A stretch of DNA of 64,000 nt, from positions 124,001 to 188,000 of the forward strand of contig NZ_NIZW01000001.1 of assembly GCF_002727185.1 (NCBI RefSeq), written 5' to 3'. Source of the DNA: Rhodopirellula bahusiensis (lineage in GTDB: Bacteria > Planctomycetota > Planctomycetia > Pirellulales > Pirellulaceae). The translations under genes and the position numbers were made by a program. Below, one piece after another: positions 18,001 to 25,480 of the stretch. The notes below the pieces were generated by a model that searched no databases, was not told where the DNA came from, and saw only the letters and a program-made list of their open reading frames with translations. Within the stretch, counting starts at the first letter, position 1. The number at the start of each line of letters is the position of its first letter.

Positions 18001-19959
18001 ATGCCATCCTCTGTTCTTCACGGCTCCTTTCGTCTCGTGGTTGCGATCGCCTTGGTCGGTGCATCGACTTGCGTGAACCAGGCTCGCGTGATCGCAGATG
18101 AAACAACTCAGTGGTTGCAGCTGATCGAGCAGTCGAAGTCCGAACTCGACGCGAACCGATTGCCGTCGGCCGAGGAAACCGAAGCGGATGTGGTGGCGTC
18201 GATGGATGCCGCGGAAGCGTTCTTTCAACGCGTGACCGATCCATCCAATCACGACGCTTGGATGAAGTTCTTGGATTTCGGTCCCCTGCGATCCGCGATC
18301 GAAAACAACGAATCGGTTGCCAAGCGAGGCAACGCCGCCGTCGAACTTTCCCAGCGACTCAGCGGCCCCGAAGAAGGTCTCGAGCTTTCTCGTTTGATTG
18401 CCTTGCGAGATTCGGTGGATCGATACCTGGCTGCCCTACGTTATGGCGATCCCAAACGCGGCCTCGCCGTGATCGACCGACAACTGACAACTCTGAGCGA
18501 AATTCTTTCGCCCAACGAAGACACTGAGGAAGCGGACGGATCGGCGCCGAGATCGCTCGCTGATCTGTCCGGCGAAGAGGTCGCACGAATCGAATCCATC
18601 GTCGACGCACTCGCCGCGGCCAATCAAGCCAGCGGTTTAGTTTCCCGAATCACCGGCCGCTATTCATCGCCCAACCTGCGTGCGTTTGTGGACGGCCGCG
18701 TGATTTCCGACGCCATCACCCGTCCGGTCAACAATCCCGAGCGAGTCAATGATTGCTTGCTCGGCACACGCATCATCGGCGACGCGAGAGTTGTTGGAAA
18801 TGTCACCGGTTCACTGTTGCCATCCGAAGGCAACGTTCGATTGTTGATTCGTCTTGATGGACAGTTTTCAACGTCAACGAAAGGCTACAACGGGCCGGTC
18901 ACTCTGCGATCATCCGGCTTCGGTCAGGTCTACGCGGCTCGCCAATTGGTCATCACTGAAAAGCGAATTTTCGCGGGCGAGCCAATCGCAACCGCCAGCC
19001 TTTCGACGCAGATCAATCAAATCAATCATCCGCTCAAACTCGTTCGCAAAATCGCTTCCAAGAAAGCGGCCGAGATGAAACCGCAGGCCGAAGCGATCTC
19101 TCGCAAGAAACTACAAGATCGAGTGCTGGAAGGCTTTCGCGAACAAACCGACGAAGCATCCACTCGCACCTTTCCCGACCTCGATGCCAAGATGAGCCCC
19201 TGGCTGCGTCGCTTGGATCTGCCCGCTCCTGTTCGCACGATCGGTTCCACCACCGATGCCGTGCATGTGCGAGCGACCATGCGTCGTCCGTTTGGCTTGT
19301 CCGCTCCCGGCGAAGCCCCTTCGCTATCAACGGTTCGCACCGCGTCGTCGCCGGGAACTTACCCGGGCGGATACAGCGCCGCGGTTCAGGTGCACGAGAG
19401 CATCCTCAACAACACGGTGATGAAGTTGTTGGCCGGCGACACCTTCACGCCTGAAAAGCTGCGTGACCTGACCAGTTCGTTTGGAATCCCGTCAGACAAG
19501 AACGACACCACCGACGAAGCATCCGCTACCAACGAAGAGCAACCCGAGAGCTTTGAAGTCGACTTCTCCGGATTTCGTCCGGTCTACTTCGAGGCTCGCG
19601 ATCAAACGCTTCGCATTGGCTTGCGTGGCGACCGTTTCGCTCAAGGTGACCGAGAGCTGGACCGTCGACTGGAAGTTTCCGCGGCGTATCGTCCCGCGAT
19701 CACCGAAGACGGCCGAATGATGCTGGTTCGCGACGAAGAGATCGACCTGAAGTTTCCTGGCGGTCGGCGATTGACGATGACCCAAACCGCGATCAAGGCC
19801 AACATCGAGGAAGGATTCGACAAGCTGTTCCCAATGACGCTGCTGCATCGCGAATGGACGCTGCCTTCGACGCTGCAACTCCCCACCCTCGCGGGACGCT
19901 CCGCCAAGGTCATCGGCATCGACGCCCAAGACGGCTGGCTCACCATCGTCGTCCGCTAG
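18001..19959 (+). CDS. large secreted protein, function unknown
   Basis: Predicted exported protein of 652 residues with a signal peptide (SFRLVVAIALVGASTCVNQA). The N-terminal third is helical and charged. The middle and C-terminal parts are beta-rich with repeated phrases on a basic background (NVRLLIRLDGQFS, TLRSSGFGQVYAARQLVITEKR). No enzyme motif, cysteine cluster or transmembrane helix is seen after the signal. The style fits planctomycete-specific secreted proteins. No operon partner: 205 bp separate it from divergent pyrE and 325 bp from the ATPase. Confidence 0.7.
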   Translation: MPSSVLHGSFRLVVAIALVGASTCVNQARVIADETTQWLQLIEQSKSELDANRLPSAEETEADVVASMDAAEAFFQRVTDPSNHDAWMKFLDFGPLRSAIENNESVAKRGNAAVELSQRLSGPEEGLELSRLIALRDSVDRYLAALRYGDPKRGLAVIDRQLTTLSEILSPNEDTEEADGSAPRSLADLSGEEVARIESIVDALAAANQASGLVSRITGRYSSPNLRAFVDGRVISDAITRPVNNPERVNDCLLGTRIIGDARVVGNVTGSLLPSEGNVRLLIRLDGQFSTSTKGYNGPVTLRSSGFGQVYAARQLVITEKRIFAGEPIATASLSTQINQINHPLKLVRKIASKKAAEMKPQAEAISRKKLQDRVLEGFREQTDEASTRTFPDLDAKMSPWLRRLDLPAPVRTIGSTTDAVHVRATMRRPFGLSAPGEAPSLSTVRTASSPGTYPGGYSAAVQVHESILNNTVMKLLAGDTFTPEKLRDLTSSFGIPSDKNDTTDEASATNEEQPESFEVDFSGFRPVYFEARDQTLRIGLRGDRFAQGDRELDRRLEVSAAYRPAITEDGRMMLVRDEEIDLKFPGGRRLTMTQTAIKANIEEGFDKLFPMTLLHREWTLPSTLQLPTLAGRSAKVIGIDAQDGWLTIVVR

Positions 19960-20005
19960 CCATCACCGGCACGCTGGTCCTCCAACACCACGCGACACCC
20001 TAGCC

Positions 20006-20200
20006 CGTACGATGGTCTTCCAAGACCGTCGACACACTCTGACTCGTACGATGGTCTTCCAAGACCGTCGACACACTCTGACTCGTACGATGGTCTTCCA
20101 AGACCGTCGAAACAATCTCACTCATACGATGGTCTTCCGAGACCGTCGACACAATCTCACTCGTACGATGGTCTTCCGAGACCGTCGAAACACACCTCGA
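20006..20200. repeat. five tandem 39-bp repeats, each with a small hairpin
   Basis: Five head-to-tail copies of 39 bp start at 20006, 20045, 20084, 20123 and 20162. Each contains GGTCTT-CC-AAGACC, or the variant GGTCT-TCCG-AGACC, so every unit can form a short stem-loop. The first two are nearly identical; the last ones drift in the spacer. Both strands stay open because 39 is divisible by three, but there is no sign of coding. The rest of the 325-bp gap (19960-20284) holds no gene. Confidence 0.9.
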
Positions 20201-20284
20201 CCGTCTCTGACGGCAGTCGCACCCAGAACAGCTGGAATGGAAATTGCGTAAGGTGATGGGAGAACTCCTTCCCAAGCCAACGCA

Positions 20285-22807
20285 ATGAATCCCACCGAAA
20301 CCCAAGCCATCGATCCCGTTTGCGGCATGTCGGTGGCCCCGTCGACCGCACTCTCCAGCCAACACGACGGGCGGACATTCCACTTCTGCTGCGCCGGCTG
20401 CCAGAAAAAATTCGAGGCTGATCCGGAAGGCGTGTTGAGAGCTCGCGAGCAAAAAGACTCCAACGCAGCCCAGCCCGAATCGTCCTGCTGCAACACGACC
20501 GAACAAGACGCACCCAAACTTCACACCCTCTCCGGGAAGGCTGGGCAAAGCGACCACAGTCATCACCCTCCCTCCGGGAGGGTCGAACAAAGCGAGGGGA
20601 GGGCCGAGCACACCCCTAGCGACACCTCCACCTGCTGCGGATCCCATCGAAAATCCCCGGCCAGCCAAGCTGCCAACCCCGACGCGGTCTACACCTGTCC
20701 GATGCACCTGGAGATCGAACAGGTCGGACCGGGAGATTGCCCGATCTGCGGCATGGATCTCGAACCCAAATTCGTCGACCCATCATCGAACGCAGACGAA
20801 GCCCAATACAACGACATGAAACGTCGGTTTTGGATTGGTGTTGCATTGTCAGTTCCGCTGCTGATCCTTTCCATGGGCCCTATGATCGGCCTCCCAATCG
20901 GCCGCTGGATCCGCCCGAACATCGAAGGCTGGCTGCAGTTCGCCCTCGCGACGCCGGTCGTTTTCTGGTGCGGATGGCCGCTGCTTGTTCGAGGTGCCAA
21001 ATCGTTCCGGTCCTGGAACCTCAACATGTTCTCATTGATCGCGTTGGGGTCGCTCGCCGCGTTTGGTTTAAGCGTGCTCGCTGTCTTGGTGCCCGACTGG
21101 ATCCCCGCGGCCTTCTACGATGCCGACCGGCCACCTCTGTACTTCGAAGCCGCCGCCGTGATCATCACCTTGGTGTTGCTCGGCCAAGTCCTCGAGCTGC
21201 GCGCTCGTCAACAAACCGGCGGTGCGATTCGCGAGCTGATGCAACTCACGCCTGAGATCGCTCATCGGATCGAAGGCGAATCCGAGCAGGATGTTTCGCT
21301 TGATGAAGTTCAAACCGGCGACCGGTTGCGAATTCGACCGGGCGAGAAGATTCCCGTCGATGGCGAAGTCATGAGCGGCTCGTCCCGAGTTGACGAGTCG
21401 ATGTTGACCGGCGAACCCGTTCCAGTTGAAAAGAACAAAGGCGATACGCTGACCGGTGGCACGCTCAATCAATCCGGTTCGCTCGAGATGACAGCCACCC
21501 AAGTCGGCAGCGACACGGTCCTGAACCGGATCGTGCAAATGGTCGCCGACGCGCAACGAAGCCAAGCCCCAATTCAGAAACTCGTCGATCAAGTGGCCCA
21601 GTACTTTGTGCCAGCCGTCATCCTCAGTTCCATTCTCGCGTTCATCGTTTGGTCAATGTTTGGCCCCGAACCTTCGCTGGCTTACGCGTTCGTTTCCGCC
21701 ATCGCCGTTTTGATCATCGCGTGTCCGTGTGCACTTGGATTGGCGACGCCGATGTCCGTGATGGTGGGCGTCGGTCGCGGTGCCAAAGAAGGCGTGCTGA
21801 TTCGCGACGCAGAGATTTTGGAAATCATGGAAAAGGTTGACACGATCGTCGTGGACAAAACCGGAACGCTCACCAGGGGACGTCCCGCCGTCACCGCTAT
21901 CGAACCGCACGGCGAATGGAGCGAACCCGATGTTCTGGCCATCGCGGCCGCGGTGGAACAGTCCAGCGAACACCCGCTTGGTCGTGCGATCGTCGAACAC
22001 GCAGACTCCATCGACACTCAAAAACGTGTCGCAAAAGATTTTCAAAGCACAACCGGAAAAGGCGTGGTTGCTCAGGTCGATGGCAAACAGGCTGCGATCG
22101 GCAACCCCAATTGGTTGTCCGATTTGAATGTGACGGGCTTGGACGCTGTGCACGATCAAGCGGAACAGCACCAGGCGGACGCAGCCACGGTGGTCTACGT
22201 CGCTATCGATCGCTCGCTCGCCGCCATCATTGCCATCAAAGATCCGATCAAGCCGAGCACGCCCGATGCGATCAAAGCCCTGCACTCACTGGGACTGCAA
22301 GTTGTGATGCTGACCGGCGACGCTCGATCCACCGCCGAGGCCGTGGCGCAACAACTTGGGATCGATGACTTCCGAGCCAACGTGTCACCGGAAGCCAAGC
22401 ACGACTTCATTCAGCAACTCAAGCAAGAGGGCAAAACCGTCGCGATGTGCGGCGATGGCATCAACGACGCACCGGCTTTGGCGGCGTCCAACGTCGGCAT
22501 CGCGATGGGAACGGGAACCAGCGTCGCGATGGAGTCAGCTGGCGTGACCTTGGTCGGCGGCGATCTGAGAGGCGTCGTGGCCGCGAAACAACTGAGCCAA
22601 AAAACGATGCGAAACATCCGGCAGAATCTCTTTTTCGCGTTCGCCTACAACGCTTTGGGAATCCCCATCGCGGCCGGACTGCTGTACCCCTTCTTCGGAA
22701 TCTTGCTCAGCCCCATGCTTGCCGCTGCCGCCATGAGCTTCAGCAGCGTCTCCGTCATCGGCAACGCCCTCCGACTCCGCACCATCCAGCTGAACGCACC
22801 GAACTAA
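20285..22807 (+). CDS. copper-type heavy-metal P1B ATPase with YHS and HMBD N-terminus
   Basis: Inner-membrane cation-exporting ATPase of 840 residues, probably Cu(I)/Ag(I). There is no classical HMA domain. Instead the N-terminus has a YHS/TRASH domain ([10 protein letters not shown]...[12 protein letters not shown], about 8-50), a His/Ser-rich linker, and a heavy-metal-binding domain ([26 protein letters not shown], shown in part). The core has CPC at 480-482, phosphorylated D524 in DKTGTLT, the TGE-like LTGEPVP, and [10 protein letters not shown]. The linker at about residues 78-120 is encoded by repeat-like palindromic DNA. It stands alone without an obvious regulator or chaperone. Confidence 0.93.
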   Translation: MNPTETQAIDPVCGMSVAPSTALSSQHDGRTFHFCCAGCQKKFEADPEGVLRAREQKDSNAAQPESSCCNTTEQDAPKLHTLSGKAGQSDHSHHPPSGRVEQSEGRAEHTPSDTSTCCGSHRKSPASQAANPDAVYTCPMHLEIEQVGPGDCPICGMDLEPKFVDPSSNADEAQYNDMKRRFWIGVALSVPLLILSMGPMIGLPIGRWIRPNIEGWLQFALATPVVFWCGWPLLVRGAKSFRSWNLNMFSLIALGSLAAFGLSVLAVLVPDWIPAAFYDADRPPLYFEAAAVIITLVLLGQVLELRARQQTGGAIRELMQLTPEIAHRIEGESEQDVSLDEVQTGDRLRIRPGEKIPVDGEVMSGSSRVDESMLTGEPVPVEKNKGDTLTGGTLNQSGSLEMTATQVGSDTVLNRIVQMVADAQRSQAPIQKLVDQVAQYFVPAVILSSILAFIVWSMFGPEPSLAYAFVSAIAVLIIACPCALGLATPMSVMVGVGRGAKEGVLIRDAEILEIMEKVDTIVVDKTGTLTRGRPAVTAIEPHGEWSEPDVLAIAAAVEQSSEHPLGRAIVEHADSIDTQKRVAKDFQSTTGKGVVAQVDGKQAAIGNPNWLSDLNVTGLDAVHDQAEQHQADAATVVYVAIDRSLAAIIAIKDPIKPSTPDAIKALHSLGLQVVMLTGDARSTAEAVAQQLGIDDFRANVSPEAKHDFIQQLKQEGKTVAMCGDGINDAPALAASNVGIAMGTGTSVAMESAGVTLVGGDLRGVVAAKQLSQKTMRNIRQNLFFAFAYNALGIPIAAGLLYPFFGILLSPMLAAAAMSFSSVSVIGNALRLRTIQLNAPN
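20524..20625. repeat. repeat-like palindromic insertion inside the ATPase gene
   Basis: Contains ACCCTCCC-TCC-GGGAGGGT (20565-20583), a perfect 8-bp stem, preceded by a weaker copy (ACCCTC-TCCGG-GAAGG around 20525). It is followed by GCGAGGGGAGGGCCGAGC, which resembles parts of the intergenic MITE-like repeats. It stays in frame and encodes a low-complexity His/Ser/Gly linker between the two metal-binding domains. Confidence 0.5.
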
Positions 22808-22816
22808 ATTGATGAC

Positions 22817-22829
22817 GAGCCTTAGGCTC
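22817..22829. other. short hairpin just after the ATPase gene
   Basis: GAGCC-TTA-GGCTC begins 9 bp after the ATPase stop. There is no T-run, so it is not a classical terminator; it may be part of the REP-like DNA that follows. Confidence 0.35.
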
Positions 22830-22875
22830 ACGTTCGGAGTGGGAAACGCGGCACGCGGCGTGTCGCGTCTGACTC

Positions 22876-22907
22876 TGTTAGCGGCAGGGCGCAAGCCCTC
22901 CGGTTCC
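22876..22907 (+). repeat. REP element, copy 1 (downstream side of RAYT)
   Basis: TGTTAGCGG, then AGGGC-GCAA-GCCCT, then CCGGTTCC. The short stem with GCAA loop and tail is shared with copies at 23640-23667 (inverted) and 23714-23748 (direct). Flanks the transposase gene, as REP sequences do for their cognate RAYT. Confidence 0.75.
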
Positions 22908-22961
22908 GCACGCAACCACCAAACCGACGTCGGACTCACATTGCTGAGTCACAACGCTGAG

Positions 22962-23477
22962 TCACAACGGGTTCGCACTCGAACCGCCTGCGTCTTGAGC
23001 TTCCGACGCGTACATTGTCGCAGCCGCAAGCGAATCCTCATCAAACAAATATCTCACACTCCCCTTCCGCGTCCACCAGCGATCACGCACGCATTCTTCA
23101 GCGACACCCAACTGACGCTCACGTTCTTTCATCCGCCGCTTGCCCCACGACTTCAATTGATCTCGAACCTTCTCACCGTCGTAGTTCGGTGCCGTCACAA
23201 CAACATGACAATGGTTGGTTCGACAATTGACAGCGTGCAAATACCAACACCGCTTTTCGCAATGTTCGCGAACGACGGATTCGATCATTGTTCGCTGCTC
23301 TGGTAACAAAATGACTGTCGAATCAACCATCTGGCCACGACACCAATTCGCGAGCCGAGGTTGTGGCACCTGGTCCCCGCGATGCCACTTGGTCCAGCCG
23401 CGATCATCACCTGGCATCCAGGCTCCATAGCACGTCCAAGTCAAAAAGAATGCAATTGGGTCGTCTTGCAACCTCAA
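22962..23477 (-). CDS. REP-associated tyrosine transposase (RAYT, Y1/IS200-like)
   Basis: Single-strand-cleaving HUH endonuclease of 171 residues. The two metal-binding histidines are H89 and H91 in TNHCHVVV, and the likely nucleophile is Y156 in AAATMYASEAQ, as in Y1 transposases. The N-terminal phrase FFLTWTCYGAWMPGDDRGW is typical of a RAYT subgroup. No IS200/605 ends or TnpB are present. Instead REP palindromes lie on both sides (22876-22907, 23640-23667, 23714-23748), so it is a domesticated RAYT of the REP system. Start ATG at 23477. Confidence 0.88.
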   Translation of the reverse strand: MRLQDDPIAFFLTWTCYGAWMPGDDRGWTKWHRGDQVPQPRLANWCRGQMVDSTVILLPEQRTMIESVVREHCEKRCWYLHAVNCRTNHCHVVVTAPNYDGEKVRDQLKSWGKRRMKERERQLGVAEECVRDRWWTRKGSVRYLFDEDSLAAATMYASEAQDAGGSSANPL

Positions 23478-23639
23478 ACTCCTCGTGCGATGAGCGGTTC
23501 AGTTCGGACACCTGCTTCACTGTTCGGCGTTTCCAGCGCGAACCGTACGGTGCCGCTTGGATTCTACCCAACAATACGAGAACTCGTTTCCTGCCGCGCG
23601 GATCGTTTGGTACGTCAACCGGAAGTATGCAGCACGGCA

Positions 23640-23667
23640 CCGGGCGGCTTGCGCCACTCCGCTAACA
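23640..23667 (-). repeat. REP element, copy 2 (inverted)
   Basis: Read on the minus strand it gives TGTTAGCGG, a 3-bp spacer, then GGCGCAAGCC, matching the head and loop of copies 1 and 3 with a few changes. With copy 3, about 46 bp away in the opposite orientation, it forms a REPIN (paired inverted REPs). Confidence 0.7.
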
Positions 23668-23713
23668 AAATCCCACTCCCTTCAAGTCTTCGGTCAACCA
23701 AATCCCCACCCCT

Positions 23714-23748
23714 GCTAGCGGTAGGGCGCAAGCCCTCCGGTTCCCACA
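23714..23748 (+). repeat. REP element, copy 3
   Basis: GCTAGCGGTAGGGC-GCAA-GCCCTCCGGTTCCCAC contains the GTAG tetranucleotide common in bacterial REPs and is almost identical to copy 1. Together with inverted copy 2 it lies upstream of the RAYT. The rest of 23478-23800 holds no gene. Confidence 0.75.
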
Positions 23749-23800
23749 CGGCAATCCAGCATGCACTTTCACCGTGACACGATGCGCTGCCAGATCTCCG

Positions 23801-24157
23801 TCACTTCGTTCCGTAATCCGGCCTACTCGACTCGCGCACACCATTTGTGTTCCGGCATGACTCTAGATCTTCTCCTTGAAGCCAGCGTGCTGTCACCGTG
23901 GAAGCGGACTCGATATTACATGCAACGAAACAGGCGACGGCATTGTCCCATGTTTCGTCAGTCGACCAGTCTTCCAGATCGACCGAGATGTTGCCTCCTA
24001 AGTCCGTGTCAATCCACGCGTGCCGATTTGGAAAATCAACGCTTTGAAACGATAGTGTTGTGAGACCACACTCCGCACGATTCGTCTCTCTCACGCCGAC
24101 CTCACCGCGCAACGCGGACTGAAGTTCGAGCATTGGTTTAGATTTCGGAATAAACAC
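23801..24157 (-). CDS. hypothetical protein
   Basis: Predicted 118-residue soluble protein beginning at ATG 24157, 35 bp downstream of and co-directional with the thiamine-binding-family gene. It contains an acidic, aromatic core (WIDTDLGGNISVDLEDWSTD, ETWDNAVACF) and no signal peptide or membrane segment. I do not recognise a family. Codon usage and composition look like a real gene, but no ribosome binding site or conserved motif proves it. Confidence 0.45.
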   Translation of the reverse strand: MFIPKSKPMLELQSALRGEVGVRETNRAECGLTTLSFQSVDFPNRHAWIDTDLGGNISVDLEDWSTDETWDNAVACFVACNIESASTVTARWLQGEDLESCRNTNGVRESSRPDYGTK

Positions 24158-24192
24158 AATTCGTCCAATTCCCTCTGCTCCATTGCCTGGTT

Positions 24193-24492
24193 CTAAAGTT
24201 TCTTCTCAACCACGCTGTTGATTTTGTCTTGCATGGTTTGCTCGCGGTCGGTGCGGCTTCCGACTTTGATGCTGGTGGTGATTCGTGGGGCACCGATCGC
24301 GTGCACACGTTCGTGGCAACGTTTGATCGCAGCGAAAACTTGGTCCCAATCACCCTCGATGTTCGTGCCGTAGGCGTGAAGCTGGTGTTCCAACCCGGCT
24401 TCCTGCAGCACTTTCTGGCACTCAGCGACATACTTGCCCACCGAAACTCCCACGCCCATCGGGACGACGCACAAATCGACAATGACTTTCAT
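24193..24492 (-). CDS. MTH1187/YkoF-type thiamine-binding family protein (UPF0045)
   Basis: Small cytoplasmic protein of 99 residues with the family pattern VDLCVVPMGVGVSVGKYVAE at the N-terminus, then LHAYGTNIEGDWDQVF and IGAPRITTSIKVGSRTD. Members form ferredoxin-like tetramers that bind thiamine or related metabolites; the physiological role is unsettled. The length is typical. It may be co-transcribed with the hypothetical gene 35 bp downstream. Confidence 0.85.
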   Translation of the reverse strand: MKVIVDLCVVPMGVGVSVGKYVAECQKVLQEAGLEHQLHAYGTNIEGDWDQVFAAIKRCHERVHAIGAPRITTSIKVGSRTDREQTMQDKINSVVEKKL

Positions 24493-24803
24493 CTCGTTGA
24501 AATCCCTCGTATTCGGTCCGGGTCGGTTGATCGACCTCTGAGTTTAAAGGCTTGTACTGAGTTTAGACGCTCGCATGGGGAGTGGCAGTGGCCTCATCAC
24601 GTGCACCTCTCGCCGTCACGCTCGATCCAAGCATTCGAAAATTCGGTTTCTGACAGACTGCCGAATGATCGCAGCGACCTCGGAAGAAGATCGGACTTTC
24701 GAGATTTGCCCGCTTTCGCTAACGTCCAAACGGAATTCCAGAGTTAGGTTCATCTCCGACGGGTTTGTCGGATGAATGCAGGATGCAAGACCGGAGCGGA
24801 AAC
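24493..24803. other. 311-bp divergent intergenic region with one hairpin
   Basis: Separates the thiamine-binding-family gene (-) from the FKBP gene (+). One stem-loop is visible: TCATC-t-CCGAC (24750-24760) pairing with GTCGGATGA (24767-24775), about 30 nt before the FKBP start. No other gene is supported. Confidence 0.4.
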
Positions 24804-25349
24804 ATGAAAACTTGGTTACCAGGCTGTCTATTGGGCCTGCTGTTCATCGCTCCGGCGTGTCGATCCACTGCGCCAACCAGCCCACCCATTGTGCCGGAAC
24901 CAGACTTCCCGGTTGCCCAGGATTCCGCACCAGCGCAACGAACGTCCATCTCGTTCCTGGACAAGCCTGAACTTCAAGCGGACACGGGCCCGATGGACGC
25001 GAGTCCCGCGCCGGACTTCTCGGAAACGGACTCCGGGCTGAATTACCGGGTGCTGCGTCATTCCGATGGCAGAAAGCCGACGGCCGCCAGCACCGTGACC
25101 GTCCACTACCGCGGTTGGCTCGACAACGGAAAAGAGTTCGACAGCTCCTACGAACGAGGCGAACCGACAACCTTCCCCTTGGGAAGCGTGGTCGCCGGAT
25201 GGACCGAAGGATTGCAACTCGTTGGTGAAGGCGGAATGATTGAACTGTGGGTTCCCTCCCACCTCGGCTACGGCGAACGTGGTTCGCCCGGATCCATTCC
25301 CGCTCACGCGCACCTTCACTTCATCGTCGAACTTGTGAGCATCGACTAA
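24804..25349 (+). CDS. FKBP-type peptidyl-prolyl isomerase lipoprotein
   Basis: Exported prolyl isomerase that assists protein folding in the periplasm. The start at 24804 has a GGAG ribosome binding site (24793-24796) and gives a lipoprotein signal (MKTWLPGCLLGLLFIAPAC) with lipobox cysteine. After an 60-residue linker the C-terminal FKBP domain has VTVHYRGWLDNGKEFDSSYERG, FPLGSVVAGWTEGLQLVGEG and HLGYGERG, all standard active-site segments. Length 181 residues. Confidence 0.9.
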   Translation: MKTWLPGCLLGLLFIAPACRSTAPTSPPIVPEPDFPVAQDSAPAQRTSISFLDKPELQADTGPMDASPAPDFSETDSGLNYRVLRHSDGRKPTAASTVTVHYRGWLDNGKEFDSSYERGEPTTFPLGSVVAGWTEGLQLVGEGGMIELWVPSHLGYGERGSPGSIPAHAHLHFIVELVSID

Positions 25350-25386
25350 GCGGACAAGCGTGATTGCTTGGTGTCAAACCAATGAA

Positions 25387-25449
25387 CGGTTTTGGCGTTC
25401 GCCACTGATCCACAAGGGAACCGTAGCCAACGCCAAACGGCCAAAACCG
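25387..25449. terminator. possible terminator between convergent genes
   Basis: CGGTTTTGGC (25387-25396) is the exact inverted copy of GCCAAAACCG (25440-25449), with a second internal pair TTGGCGTT/AACGCCAA. The loop is long (over 40 nt) and there is no clean T-run. It lies between the convergent FKBP and FAD-oxidoreductase genes. Confidence 0.3.
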
Positions 25450-25480
25450 AAAGTCTCTGCCGCATCTGCTCCGTCCGCCC

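Noticed and set aside
20006-20200. CRISPR-like array
   Set aside because: Units are directly tandem with no unique spacers and no cas genes nearby.
20000-20707. 235-codon minus-strand open frame over the tandem repeats and the ATPase start
   Set aside because: The repeat unit is 39 bp, so any open frame through it stays open; the rest is antisense to the YHS domain of the ATPase.
22962-23477. IS200/IS605 insertion sequence
   Set aside because: No TnpB gene and no IS200-type subterminal hairpins at fixed ends; REP palindromes and the protein subgroup indicate a RAYT.
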